The notes under the pieces were generated by a model that ran no database searches, was not told where the DNA came from, and saw only the letters and a program-made list of their open reading frames with translations. From Sclerotinia nivalis (lineage: Eukaryota > Ascomycota > Leotiomycetes > Helotiales > Sclerotiniaceae), in contig JAPEIS010000002.1 of the NCBI GenBank assembly GCA_029531795.1, positions 2,976,001 to 3,040,000 on the forward strand: DNA of 64,000 bases. The letters run 5' to 3'. A program made the position numbers and the translations under genes. Each line of letters begins with the position of its first letter. Position 1 is the stretch's first letter. Below are positions 1 through 12,696 of this stretch, one piece after another.

Positions 1-3000
1 TGATTAGTTTTTCATGACTAGCTAGCTAGCTGCTCTGCTCCTGCTCTGGCCTTATCTCCCTCCTTTACCCTGACATCAACTTTATTTCTTTATTTCTTCC
101 AATCCTGGACAATGAATTTCTTCAGCCTTGCATGTGATTTGTTAATCCAAGTGGATTCAATTGACCATTAACATGATGATTATTTACAACTTCTAGCCTC
201 GTGGATGCAAAGACAATAACCTTGATCAATTATCAAGTTTTCCGCAATGGCTTTTTTAAAGTTACTCAAATCAAGTCATTGCACCTCCCTTGTTCCTGAA
301 TTTATCTTCTTACTTGGCGCACACTACTTCTAATCAAGTTAGTTAAAAATGTCACGCAATTTCTTTCGGAATTTATTGGACGAGGTAACTGAATTTGGCG
401 CTTTCTGAATGGAGGGATATCAACTAATGGACCACCAAAGCACGCGAGCAGAGCATCCGAACATTCAATTCGACAATTTCAACCACTTGATATTTAGAAT
501 ATGGTACCGACGTAGTATATAATTTGACCATGTTCCATGAACCCAATCGTTTTATCAAACTTATCAATCTTTTCTTTCTTTTCTTTCCAGATTCATATGT
601 GCAAAGCTTTAATTTTGAGAGACCTTCATTTTTTCCAGCTCACCGTCAGCACTATCGGCTGGATGAAAATTCCTTAAATGGTCAGCAAACACCAGATAAT
701 ATTACCTAATGGATTTCATCTTTGGTGTGAGGTGGTGGTAGTCTAGATTAGAGATTGATTGGGAAAAGTTTCCCCTCCCTCGACTTCTTGTCGGGAATGT
801 GCGGGAATGCGACTTCATCACAAGACATCAGTGATAGGATAACCAATCGGGAGCAAATGTGATGAGTCCACAATATGCTTCAGGTACATGATGGAATGTC
901 AGACTGAACCAACCACTCATGTGATTACACGACTTTTTATCAATAGTTTTATATGTCAAAGTTGGTAATAATTTCCATGTAGGATTCATTGAAAACTCAA
1001 AGTACCTGCCTATATGCTGCTTTGTCCGGACCTACCGAAGGTTTGATAGTGCATATCACGTCGCACAGACTTCGTTTCATACCCGAAGGATAGGACGCTG
1101 GGATGTGTGTATCGGTTGAGGGTGCATTACTTTCGGAAGGATGTGGAAACGAAGGTTGAGGTCTTGTGACTTATATTGAACATGGCGGGTGCAAGAGTCA
1201 ACAGAGCGTGGAAGAACACCATGACGAATAACCTTTCCTGCTTTTGATAAGGTAACAACTGTGAAGCATTAAAATCGACAATGTCTCCGCACTTCGAGGC
1301 GGTTCATGCCTGGAACGGAATATTTGAGGAGTCGAATTTCAACCATAGGTCACATACGAAGCAACTTATCGACAAGAGGAAACAACAAATTCAGACTACA
1401 ACAGCCAGGTCAAAGTTTTCAACATTCTGAAAGCAAGCCCGACCATCCCATCAGGTATACATTTTTGGGATACCTTGCGCATCGTGTACTGGCCGGAAAA
1501 TTTCAGTTAAGCCGGATTTTACAAATCACACTGCTGAAACCCTTGACTGTTCCCTAGCTGAAAAGTCTTCTGTTGTCGGAATATAAATTTGTGATGATAT
1601 TCATACCCGTATTACAAGTTCAACAATTCCCAGTCTTGCGATTTACATTTCAGATCACGTATGACGACGCGATCTCGATTCCACACATGGATGCAAATTC
1701 CATTCTTGGCTTCTCTGCTTGACTTCTGTCACTATTTCTGCCAGCATCAACTGAATTCGAGTTTCATTATTTTCAGATAGCCCTCTTCGAGGCTCGTGCT
1801 ACACATTCTGCGGCTGCAGTTTCTTTATACACTTACTCGGCTGCGATTGTGCATTCCTTGCGGGCAATTTTTCTTTTGGCAATCAGTCTGACATGGTGTC
1901 GTAATTCCGGGTCTTGTAGTCCTTGACACATTCCTTTTACCGCAATACCCGAGCGCTGAGCCGAGTAATTTGTGTAGCAATACGAGTCAAGTCTAGTTGT
2001 ACTACCCGTTTATTTTGCAATGTACTCAAAATTTCGCTGGTGAAGGCTTGTACTCATGACTTCTCTAAATAAATGCTCACCGACTTTTAAAAGTATTGTC
2101 CAGCGCATACTCGGTGAACTCGATTGATTTCATCACATACTACGTTTTATTATACTTTGTCACATTATGCATTCAACAGCTTCCTGTTTATGAAATCTGG
2201 AGTGATGAGATTCGTGTATCAAAAAGCTATTGATCCATTGACTTTAGTACTCGGCGTGCTTCGCAGTCGCACTACCCTTGCCAATTTATATCATATGTCA
2301 CTTTCATCCATTGATTGAGTAAGCCCAGTGGAGGTGGTAATACCCCGGTAATACATAGGAGTTAAGTTACGAAGGTGTATGATTTTTGGGCGGAAGTGGA
2401 TGGACGGACAAGATGTTCGCTTCAACGATCCAGCTTGCAAAAGGCACAAAAAACAATGATGGTTTATCTCTGCTAAGCTTGAGAGTGGAAATCCTTTCAA
2501 ATACTATTGTGAGTCTAATTCTAGCACTATTGTTTTTCACAAGAGAAGTATGCTTGGTTATTTCCATATTCAGATTCCGAGTTTTTGAACAGCTGGGACA
2601 AATTTGTGTTTGATTAATTTCCAGCTATTTTCCAGCTAGCTTCATCTTAAGTGAACTTGGGAACCTGGAAACACGGAAACGTGTATTGAGCAATAAGACT
2701 TAGCATTTGAGATTGCCATTTTTGTATAAAATAAACGTGTGTACTTGCAACCTATGCATCCCCAAAGCGCTTATCCCAAATCCCCACAACCAACATCCTC
2801 TACGCCACAAACTTCAAGATCCAAGCTTAAGTCTTCGAGAAGCGCGAAACAGAATCCGCGAGGATCAAAAGGCTTCAATTGCAGCCTGCTATGTTATAAC
2901 CAACAAATGAAATTATGGTGCTATTAAACGAAATCCGAGTGGTTCAAAACATACAATTAAGCGATAACTCAGAGATATCAGGGAGTACTTAACAGGTCGT

Positions 3001-3422
3001 GTCCTTTGTTCTGTCCTCCAAGCCACATTGGGTCGTGAATTTGGGTTTCTGAATTGAGAGGTCTGTGTGGTTGGAGAGAGAAAGATAAATGGATGGAATT
3101 GATAAATGGGATCAAGAGGAATAGATATGAAGATTGAGTTGGAAGAGAACCTTTTGGTAGACCGTTGATTATGAAGAAATGTTTAGATAGACTGTTTGGA
3201 GAGAGGAAATGTGCATAAAGTAGGTCGTTGTCCTTGTAACGTTCCTTTTCTTCACATCTGCTAAACTGCGTTCTTTTCACGTTCATTACTTCTGTCGTTG
3301 GTTCGTTCATTCGCTCATTCTTTCATTTGCGCATTCTTACTTCTTCGTTCTACTTTATTTGTATGATTACATTACATATCGCTGGATCGATGCAAATCAG
3401 ATAAACTAAAACCACCACCACC
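1..3422. other. Intergenic region, no gene recognised
   Basis: Only short, codon-poor open frames occur on either strand, and none shows a recognisable domain or a believable exon chain. The last stretch before the glucanase holds the probable promoter and leader of that gene. I see no tRNA, no transposon ends and no long repeat. A small gene with several short exons cannot be excluded by eye. Confidence 0.5.
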
Positions 3423-4295
3423 ATGAAATATCCATTCCTCTTTCCAACACCCCTCCTTCTCTCCCTCCTCTCCATCTCCATCACCCTCCCTTTCGCCCAC
3501 GCAAGCCCCGCCCCCAAAATCCCAGGCTTCACCCTAACCTGGTCCGACACCTTCTCCGGCGCCGCCGGCTCCCCCGCCTCCCCCACAAACTGGCAATACG
3601 AAACCCCCAGCACAAACCAAAACAACGAACTCCAACACTACACCTCCTCCCCCCTAAACGCCAACCTCTCTAGTTCCTCAACCCTCTACATCACGCCTCT
3701 CTACACCGTGGGAACATGGACCTCCGCGCGCCTCAGCACACTGCAAACATGGGGCTGCGCCCCCAACGCCGAAATGATCCTCCAAGCCCGCATAAAGTTA
3801 GGGAATAATAATCCCATCCATCAACAAGGCATCTGGCCCGCTTTCTGGACCCTAGGCGCTAGTTTCCGTTCTGATTGTCTGTGGCCCCAATGCGGGGAAT
3901 GGGATATCATGGAGCAAGTCAACGGTGCATCCATCAATACGGGTACGATTCACTGGGGCACTACTTCTTTTCCGCAAGCTCTTGCATCGCCGGGGAAACC
4001 CTATGATCGTGCGGAATGGCATACATACGCGGTGCGCATCTCGCGCGTGGGAAGTTGGGAACAGCAGAGTATTAGTTGGATGTTGGATGGGAGTGTTTAT
4101 TATACGGTTACGGGGGCTATGGTGGCGGATTATGAGGGTTGGGTTAGTTTGGTTGCGGAGACGTATTTTGTGATTTTGAATGTGGCGGTGGGCGGGACGT
4201 TTCCGGGATACCCGGATGAGGGGACTTGGGGGGGTTTGGGGAGTGGGATGGAGGTGGGGTATGTGGCGGTTTATAATGGGGTGGGAGGGGTGTGA
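3423..4295 (+). CDS. Secreted glycoside hydrolase family 16 beta-glucanase
   Basis: Single-exon 290-residue protein. Residues 1-27 form a signal peptide (short basic start, Leu/Ser-rich hydrophobic core, ending near AHA-SPAP), so the enzyme should enter the secretory pathway. The GH16 catalytic signature EWDIME lies near residue 160; its two glutamates are the expected nucleophile and acid/base. The frame after it, through WHTYAVRI and the Trp-rich C-terminal strands, fits the jelly-roll fold. Family members cleave beta-1,3- or mixed beta-1,3/1,4-glucans, so a role in cell-wall or host-glucan turnover is likely; exact substrate is unknown. No GPI signal or extra domain is visible. The ATG follows four ACC triplets, a good initiation context. 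Third positions are C-rich in the first half and G-rich in the second. The gene stands alone, with non-coding DNA on both sides. Confidence 0.93.
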   Translation: MKYPFLFPTPLLLSLLSISITLPFAHASPAPKIPGFTLTWSDTFSGAAGSPASPTNWQYETPSTNQNNELQHYTSSPLNANLSSSSTLYITPLYTVGTWTSARLSTLQTWGCAPNAEMILQARIKLGNNNPIHQQGIWPAFWTLGASFRSDCLWPQCGEWDIMEQVNGASINTGTIHWGTTSFPQALASPGKPYDRAEWHTYAVRISRVGSWEQQSISWMLDGSVYYTVTGAMVADYEGWVSLVAETYFVILNVAVGGTFPGYPDEGTWGGLGSGMEVGYVAVYNGVGGV

Positions 4296-6951
4296 GGGGT
4301 GAGGGGTGTGGGAGGGTGTGAGGGAGGGTGAAGGGGAAGGGGTTTCTTTGCTTTCTTTTATTTTCTTTTATTTTCTTTCTTTTTTCTTGGGCGGGGGGAT
4401 TTTGTGATTTGGGTTTGTGTAACGAGTTCCTGGCTCTGTTTTCTTTCGATTGGAGGCGGGAGTTTTTCACTAGGTTTCATATTGGACGAAAATAGAGATG
4501 GAAATTGGTCAAATCATAATACTCATGGAAATTCTCCCAAAATTAAAAATAAGAATCCTCACTCCCTCTCTCCCCCCATCTCCACATCCACATCCACATC
4601 CACATTCATATACATCTATAAATTCTCCCTCCAAACCTCCGAACATCCTTATAAGACCCAAGCCCTTTCTCAAAGCTCCTTATTGACACAAGACACTCTG
4701 ACAACATTTCACGTCCGTTCAATTTTCTACGCCGGAGTCGGCGAAGTCTGTGTAATGATTGATGATGCTAGTTTGGAGGAGGGCTAAGTAATTGTTTGAT
4801 AGGATGTGGTGTTTCTTCGTGGGATATTTGGATTTTGTTGAGATGTTTAGGTTGTTGTTGTTGTTTAGATTGTTTTTAGGGGGGGGGGGGGTTGGGGAGA
4901 AGTTTTCGCTGGTGCTTATTTGTTTGTTGGTTATAGTGATTATAGCAGCTGTATCGGTGTAGTATCTTATGTGGTTGATATTATTGATATTTGATAATTT
5001 GATAATGAATATATCATGTAGATGAGAGTCTTTCGACGATTAGAGTGTACTTCTACATTAACTTCTATATCCCGGCAGTAGCTGTTTTGCTATTTATCTA
5101 TTTCTATCACTATTTCCGTTACCATTATTATCTTTATCCTTCTTTTTATTATTATTCTATCATCGTTATCATCCCATCATCATCCTTATCCCATTATGAT
5201 AACTATCACCATCAGAATCATCATCTCGCTATCTCCTCATACCCACCACCATCCGAATCATCATCAACCACTATCACCATCAGAATCATCATCTCACCAC
5301 CTCCCCATACCCACCATCCACACCCACCCATGGCCATTACCCACACACATTCCCCTTCAACCCTCAAATCCCACCATATATCAATCCCCCAAAAGAGCCA
5401 TACTCAATCCTCTCCATACCTCCCAGCCGCAATCTATAAACCACAAACTGCAGAAAATACATACCCCCATAAAACTTTTCCCATTTTCTATTACATCACT
5501 TATAAGCTCGAAAAGAAATTTAAAGTTGTGTGAGGATTTTATATTTCTCTCTCTCTAAAAAATTAAATTTTACATTTATATTTACTACGACTTAGATATA
5601 CACCACATTCACATCCATATCGCAGAATAATAAGTTAGAAGATCATAAACTCATCCTCTGCTTCAAAACAGGGCTAGCGCTATTAAAGTCCACCAAAGAA
5701 TGTGCCATATTGTTTTTCCAAGTATTAACCGCGGAAACCTTGAAGATTTACCAGTCAGGAGCTCTGGGAAGTTTGTTTTTGTGAGTTTCCTCTTAGGGAA
5801 GGAGATGGGTAGTTGAGAGTTGGAGTTGGAGTTGAGAGGGAAACTTCCACTTCATTCTGTTGAGGTGGGGTTGCTTCTGTTATTCTAACTCTTCGTCGTT
5901 GTCGGTGACGATGAGATTTTGGTAATTTGTTCGCTCTGGTGCTCGGAGTCGATGAGGGTAGGGGTGAGTTATTCTATGAGATAGATTTTGGATATAAATA
6001 CCATGTTATAGGATGTATGTATAGTAAGTAACCTTATACCAATGAATATTATTAAATTTATGATGCACATTACTTTTAAACTTTTAAGTATCTTATATGT
6101 ATGATTTCGCAGCATTTGAGCTTGTTCTTGAGACAGAATGATTCTCGTGTTGAGAAAAAAGAATGAACTCAGCGGAGTTGTATAACTTACTACTCATTAT
6201 ATTGCAGTAAATATATAATAGAAACCGATAGTCCTCGCAAGAGCTATATGACATCTTTTCAAGTTCATATTTCAAAGAAACCCAACAGAATGAGCAAGGT
6301 TATAAAGATAAGATTCATTTAGAGAAACTGGATTCAAAGCCTGCTCGGTTTTTTGTCTTTTTAGTTTTGTAACAAGCGATTATGAGCACTATCTACCATG
6401 TTATCTTGAATCGCTCTCATTAATACTGTGTGTAAATGTCAGAAATTATGATGCTTATTAGCAGGAACTTATGATATTGAAGTTTTTCGCTAGAATAGGA
6501 GAGGGTTGTAATAAGCATGCTGATCATTAAATACAAAGGTTTTACCCTGATAATGATGCCATCAAGGGAGATAACTGCGATGGGAATGTTTGTATACACT
6601 CGGTATACACAGTCTATGTAGGTTACAAATAACCTTAAACTATCTGCCTCAAAGAGGCCCTCTATCAAGATCAAATATGCAACAGAAAAGTTTTGGGGAA
6701 AAATCATGTGCTTATCTAGCTATTTTAACCCCAAATTGTAATACTTTCTATTGTAACAGATCACCTATTCTGAGGTTTCGTGCAAAACAGATTCATGTAA
6801 AGCAAGCTTCTATTACATTATCATTATCATCGCTCTCTTCCGAGTCTGTGGTATACATTCTGGACAATATTCCCACCATCAGGCACAATCCCCTAACAAA
6901 ATAAAGCCCCTTACAGCGCTCATATATCCACCATCATATTCCCCCAACCCT
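4296..6951. other. Intergenic region with low-complexity DNA
   Basis: Pyrimidine-rich and AT-rich spacer between the glucanase and the convergent kinase gene. It contains a short (CATCCA)n-like run near 4580-4605, a poly-G tract near 4878-4890, and an imperfect direct repeat of ATCAGAATCATCATCTC-type sequence at about 5211-5253 and 5280-5320. Long open frames here come from CAT/CCA repetition and look non-coding. Confidence 0.5.
5211..5322. repeat. Imperfect direct repeat, about 69-bp period
   Basis: A block containing CATCAGAATCATCATCTC followed by CTCC(T/C)CATACCCACCA occurs twice, about 69 bp apart, within a CAT-rich tract. It is simple-sequence-derived and lies outside genes. Confidence 0.55.
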
Positions 6952-8094
6952 CTAATCAACATCCCACCACTCATCCTCCAAAATCTGCTTCACAGTCGGT
7001 CGATCCCGATGATCCAACTTCAAAATCTTCTGTAGAAAAACATTATCCACTTTCATAATCTCTCTTTGCGTAATCCAGGGCAACGGTTTCATTTTTTCGC
7101 TCGGTACTAACGTCATTGCTAGAACAACCGCATTCTGAGTCGGCTCATCCGAAATTTCACAAAAGGAAAGTGGAAATGGACCGAGATATTGATGATGTTT
7201 CATTAATACCCCAAAATCATACTCATCATCATCGACTTTCACACCGCCATTTTTGGGATTAAATGGATAATGATCGCAATATATAAGCATTAATATCTAA
7301 AAATGGAAGGAATATTAGTGTGATTATTAAATGGGGTTTGATCCGAGAAAATATCGTGACTTACAGAACAACCAAAAGACCAAATATCACTTGATGTCCC
7401 CCAGGGCATACCGAGTAGAACTTCTGGACTGCGCCATTTAGCTGTTCCAGCTATATGGCCTTCCTTTGCCCATTTGGAATCTACAGGTACGGTACCTCCG
7501 AAATCAGCAAGTTGAGCTTCGGAAAACCGTTCATTGCCTTTCACGAGAATATTATCTGGTTTCACATCTATACAGACCTCGAGTTAGAAACCATGGATTT
7601 TAATGTGGAAAAAAGTGAAAAATATATATACCAGTATGAACATATCCATCATCATGCAAAACCTGCAAAGCTTGCAAAACTCTTCTAGCGATGAATTTCA
7701 ATTCAGATCTCGTAAGTTTTTTCTTGTAAGATTCAGACAGAAGGTCATTATCTAAATATTTGAGAACAATTGTTGGCGGATCAGCCGGTTCGACAATTTC
7801 ATCGATTAGTGGTCGAAGAGATGATGTTTTAGCTTGGAAGCATTTGAGGATATCGGCTTCGTTTTTTAATCGCCAGTGGCCACGTATGCTTTTGATAATT
7901 ACATTTTGTGCTCTGGAGTCGCTTTTTGGGGATTTTGGTAAGCAGACGGAAAGGGAAGAAGATGAGGAAGTGTTGATCTGGTTGTGGTTTAGAACTTACT
8001 GTGTTAGGAAAACGAATTCGTATAATTGTTTGCTGATGGTGTAGGTATTGGTTTTGCCGTTTAAGACTTGGCCGATGTTTAGTAGGGGAGACAT
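6952..8094 (-). CDS. Serine/threonine protein kinase, SRPK-like
   Basis: Four exons, read from high to low coordinate: 8094-8000, 7921-7632, 7567-7365 and 7296-6952. The introns have GTAAGT or GTATAT donors and join in frame to give 310 residues. A typical Gly-rich loop is not evident at the N terminus. VIIKS supplies the ATP-binding lysine and NEADILK the alpha-C glutamate. The catalytic loop reads YVHTDVKPDN, with HTD instead of HRD as in SRPK-type kinases. ADFGG is the magnesium-binding DFG, and RSPEVLLG with DIWSFGC follow as subdomains VIII-IX. The C-terminal lobe ends with HRDRPTVKQILEDEWW. It is short and lacks the SRPK spacer, so it belongs to the expanded fungal SRPK-like group rather than being the orthologue that phosphorylates SR splicing factors. 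Substrate and location are unknown. Activity looks possible because K, D and DFG are present. Confidence 0.88.
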
Positions 8095-9287
8095 TAATTA
8101 CTCGATTTCATTGGTTTGATGATCTTTGGGATTGGGTTTTAAATTTCAATGATGAAATGGCTATATTCGCTTCAGATAAATATATCAGTTAATAAATAAT
8201 GAAATACATTTGTATATATAATATAGAAGACAAAAGATATTCCTTGATAATATATAAACATGACTTAGTAAGCTGGTTTTTGAGCAGTCGGATACTCTAA
8301 TTAGGAGATTTTGAGATACTGTAATAATCAGATGCCTAGATAAAAAGAGATGATATTATAAGTTTATAATGTTCACAAGCTCCGCATCTAGTATATTCTC
8401 AAATACATTTCGAGCGAATCCAAGCGGGCAAGAAATACAACCAAAAACTTTCCTTTACTCGTCTACTCGCTTCTACATATTTCAAAATCTATAGTATAAA
8501 AGTATACATCTTCCAGAATTATAGTTTCTCTTTACCAAGATGAAAAAAGTGAGATCTATTAATATGAAGGATGTAGAAGTTCTAGTGTTTTTGTGGAGTT
8601 ACGGATGGGTGAGGATGATGTCTGGAAACTACTTATTTTGAATAGAGTGGAATGTGGTGGGTATATAGGAGCTCATGGAATTGTTCAGGTGAAATAAAAG
8701 TATAATAATGAAAAGAAAATAAGTTGATAGTAATAACTTAGTAGCACTTTGACGATAAGAAGCAACGACATCAATGATGATAACATTAATATCGAGCAGA
8801 CCTAGCAGACCATCTAATAAGAGGACATAATCTGCCGCTTATCCAGTCAAATAGATGATTTATAGTTGGCGGATGGGAGGGACTGAACCTTACACACTTT
8901 GAAAATCTTCGACAGAAGAAAATCCCCAAAAGGAAGCCCGTTCGTTTTATACCCCCCTTCTCCCCCTTCCCTAGCACAAACCTAAAGTACTGTAAGCTAC
9001 CGGTGCCGAATGGCGCCTAAAGACAGCAAAGACTGTATTCTAACTTTGGGGCTTGGATTTGCATCACAATCGTATAAAGATTCTATGAAGACCGGAGTCA
9101 TAGCCCGATATAAAAGCTCGATTTCCGCACAATTCTAAGTTTTTAGAATCGGGAGAATTAAAATTTCAATGTCTCGCTTTCAGGGGAGCGTTTTCTAATT
9201 TTCCAACATTTGATATTTGATATTTGATTTTCAATACGTGAAGATGATTTTTGGGTTTAGAAATACTATCGCGTTGTATGACTTATT

Positions 9288-9316
9288 ATCTATTCTCGTT
9301 GACGATGAGAATAGAT
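9288..9316. repeat. Perfect 10-bp inverted repeat (hairpin)
   Basis: ATCTATTCTC and its exact complement GAGAATAGAT flank a 9-nt loop. It is isolated in intergenic DNA, with no T-run that would make it a Pol III terminator. Function unknown. Confidence 0.6.
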
Positions 9317-9786
9317 TATCAATATACCAAAGCGAGAACAAAAATCTTTTTCCATGAATGACAAGGAGCGCCTCCAATATCCCGTAAAGCTCCACGGACT
9401 TCCATAAGCACCCTCAGAACCATTAGCCAGGGCAAAACGTATTTTGAGTTCCCAAATGTATTAAGTACCTGTGTTTTTATACTTCACCTCCTTCGAACAC
9501 CTCCGTAGGCAAATTCTAAGATCAAAACCCTATAAAGCCCACAGCACGAGTAACTAAACACGCGCCTGACAGAAGAAGAAAGAAACTGGGAGTATGAACC
9601 TCGATCCTCCAGCCCCTTATCTCCACTTCGTATTCCTGAAGTATATAAACCGCCTATTTGTTGGATGTAAGTGCGATATGCTCAAGGATAACGAACTATA
9701 AGACTTAAATCATTGTAAGTTTTACAAGGTTTTGGCTTTTAGGAATGGGCCTGTCTGTATGTTGAGGTTATGTATGGGAATAGCCT

Positions 9787-9908
9787 GAGAGTGCAGAGAG
9801 TGCAGAGAGTGCAGAGAGTGCAGAGAGTGCAGAGAGTGCAGAGAGTGCAGAGAGTGCAGAGAGTGCAGAGAGTGCAGAGAGTGCAGAGAGTGCAGAGAGT
9901 GCAGAGAG
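9787..9908. repeat. 9-bp minisatellite (GAGAGTGCA)n
   Basis: About 13.5 near-perfect head-to-tail copies of GAGAGTGCA. The array is uninterrupted, which implies recent expansion. It lies outside any supported gene. Confidence 0.95.
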
Positions 9909-11429
9909 GTGTCCAAGAATAGAGGTTCTGGAGAAGAGATATTGATGGTGAGAAAGAGGGAGTAATGATCATGATAACAACAACAACTAGCTTATTTGCC
10001 ATGACAAAAACTGATTCAACAATAAGAATAACGAACGACGAATAAATGAACAATAGCAATAAAACCAAACCCAACCTCACCTCACCTCACCTAATCCCTC
10101 TACCTTTTCTCCTCCAACTTCCCTCCATAACAATTTATCCACACCAGTACTTCCTCAACAGCACACTCCATCCACGCAATCTCCATCCACGCAATCTCCA
10201 AGACAACCCATTGCGACGACGCGAAGGCATGTCAAAAACAATAACCCCCAAATATCACACCAGCAATTCTCTTTTATACACAAGAATATACCATTAATAA
10301 ATATCCTCCATTTCTATTCCATATATCCCAAGCACACAGCACACAGCCCACATAAATCCTTCATCCTCATCCTAATGATTCCCAATTTTCTATTATAATA
10401 TTAAAGGAAAAACCATAAAAGAAACCCCATCTAAACATCTCTAACCTTCATCTCAATCCACAATTTTCGCCGCACCGTTTTTCTAGGGTTTTTTGCTGCA
10501 CTGGCGCATTGACTTCTCAATTTCAAAGATCTTTCCTGGTGCATCAGGAGAGCTGAATCGAAGCTTCTGGGAGTACATTACATACGCTGCTTTGGTGTTT
10601 GGGAGGTGATGTTGGTTAGTGATGGTAATGATAGGTGGAAGATGATAGTTAGAGTGAGAGTGAGAATGGTGAGATATTAAGAGCAATAAAAGACAATACT
10701 AGCCAGCACCTAGCAATAAAAATATCCTTTTTGACAACGAAAATAAAGATAATAACAACACTAATCATTTTCTCCTCATCATTAAACACTCCCCCTTCAT
10801 CACTATCATTATCACTATCACTAATCAGCAACAATAATAGCATCAGCATCCCACAGCCCTCACACAATCCACCTCCTCAACTCCATCCGTTTCCTTTTCT
10901 CTCCCCCTCCAAGTCCCTTTCCTCTGGCCCCCCTAACAGCAACCCCTACAACTCCTCACTCTATATTTATCTCCATCTCCATCTCCAACAAACCTTATAT
11001 ACATATACTCCCTCCTACCATCAAATCCTCCACAAATAATAGAATTATAATCTTACCCATCTTTTCCTCACTCAAACTCGAGTGGATTAATTTGCATTGC
11101 TGTTTTCATATATATATATAGGATCTCCATACCAGGTTTAGGAGTTTGGTAGACTATAGAAAGCTATTTCAGCAATATGAATAAATAAATTCCTTATACT
11201 CATAGCACCAGCAAAGCAGACCGAAAAACCAAACCAAACCAAACCAAACCACACTTGTGATTAATTCCTCAATTCAAACACCATTATTTCACAACCCATT
11301 CTTGTACCTATGTGTTTATGGAATATTCATACATAGTATTCAATTCATTAAAGTAATCCATTTCCAAATGCTCCTCCCATTTTTCGAATTTTAGCTATAC
11401 ATTCCATATCCCACGATACTTGTAACTTA

Positions 11430-12696
11430 TCATTTCGATTTCTTCTTCTTTTTTCCATCGATCTCTTCATCCTCAGCCGCTACATCATCTGCTTTCCTCT
11501 TCTTGTCTTTCTTTGCCTTTTTCTCCTTTTTAGTCTCTACCTCAGCCTCTTTATTTTCCTTCACATCTTCTTTCACATCTTCCTTCGCGTCCTCCTTCAC
11601 GTCCTCCTCCTCAACCTTCTTAGATTTATTCTCCTTCTTCGCTTTCTTCTCCTCACTTTCCCCTTCCAAACTCTCTCTCTTCCTCTTCTTTTCCTTCTTC
11701 TCCTTCTTATCCTCGGCACTCTGAGCCTTTTCTTCCTGAGCCTTCATACCAGCTTCAACCTCCGCTTGTAACTGAGCCTCCATAGCTTGGAAATTGACTT
11801 CTTCCTCAATTTGCTTTTCCTCCTCAGCCTTCTTATCTTTCTTACTTTTCTTTCCACCAAGAGCCTCCTCAGACTTTCTCTTTTTATCCTTCTTATCCTT
11901 CTTTTTTAATTCAGCGACCGGAGTTGGCATGGTATCGACGAAAAAATGAGGACTTGATTCCACGGCAGCTGGCGCACTGGTTGTGGTAGTATTTTTGGAT
12001 TCGGGAGCTGGCGCATCTTCCATTTCCACGTCTTCATCTTCGTATCCTGTATTTTCTGCTGAGTCGGAATCTGAGTCTGAGTCTGATTCGGAATCTGAGC
12101 TATCGCTATCGCTACTATCGTCGTTTTTAGTAGTACCATTTTTCTCCGCAGCTAGACGAGCATCGAGTTGTGGTACAAGAGGTTCATAAGTTGTGCCGCG
12201 AACACCCAAACCCTTTCTATCCTTGATCAAACGAGCTGGTAACTATTCAAATCCCGATCAGTAACTGCAATCTTGTAGTATCAAAGCAGCTCAATTCCCC
12301 GAGACTTACAACAAACCTCGCCATCTTCCTCCCACTAACAAGCGTATCCCTTCCTCTATCCAACAAACCACAAAGAATTCTCCAAGGCCCCTCCTCATTC
12401 AATTCCCACTCCCTCTTCTCCTCCTCACTCAAATTATTCATCTCACTCTTCATAGCCTGTTGAACCCTGTCCAACGCTTTACAATGAGCCTCTAGAACCC
12501 CCAAATGTTTGCGAAAAAGTGCGCCCCATTTCGCATGTACAGATCTATTCATCAAAGGAACTTCCGGTTTGTCGGTGCGGTTTGGATCTTTATCTTTGGG
12601 GAGTCTGGTCTTGCGAACGCGTTGTTCTTTGGGGATTTTCGCCTTTTTTTCTTTCTTGGGTTTGACTGCCCGTTCATTTCCATCATTGCGACCCAT
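11430..12696 (-). CDS. Lysine-rich/acidic protein, probably nucleolar
   Basis: Two exons (12696-12310 and 12242-11430) join in frame across a 67-nt intron with a GTAAGT donor and TAG acceptor, giving 399 residues. The first 130 residues are basic and then globular, with VHAKWGALFRKHLGVLEAHCKALDRVQQAM as a likely helical core. The second exon begins LPARLIKDRKG. It continues into a Ser/Asp/Glu tract (near residues 170-200) and then long KKxKK and E/K-rich runs. This composition, with alternating acidic blocks and KKKK signals, is typical of nucleolar ribosome-biogenesis factors, but I recognise no named family. The more upstream in-frame ATG (12816) was rejected because the ATG at 12696 begins the basic domain. 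The upstream region carries the 11-mer ACCGCCTTGGC, which also occurs upstream of the EBP2 gene in this window. That supports, by inference only, a shared ribosome-biogenesis role. Confidence 0.8.

Larger units (their letters stand above)
8095..11429. other. Intergenic region with minisatellite and hairpin
   Basis: Spacer between two minus-strand genes. It holds a perfect hairpin at 9288-9316, a 9-bp tandem array at 9787-9908, and short 14-bp direct repeats (CCACGCAATCTCCA) near 10170-10200. Apparent open frames over the array simply translate the repeat. No gene recognised. Confidence 0.5.

Noticed and set aside
5045..5558. Tyr- and His/Pro-rich open frames
   Set aside because: Simple CAT/CCA and TAT repetition gives long frames without protein-like composition.
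9722..10080. Open frames encoding Ser-Leu-His or Thr-Leu-Cys repeats
   Set aside because: They are translations of the 9-bp minisatellite in two frames, with no flanking coding signal.
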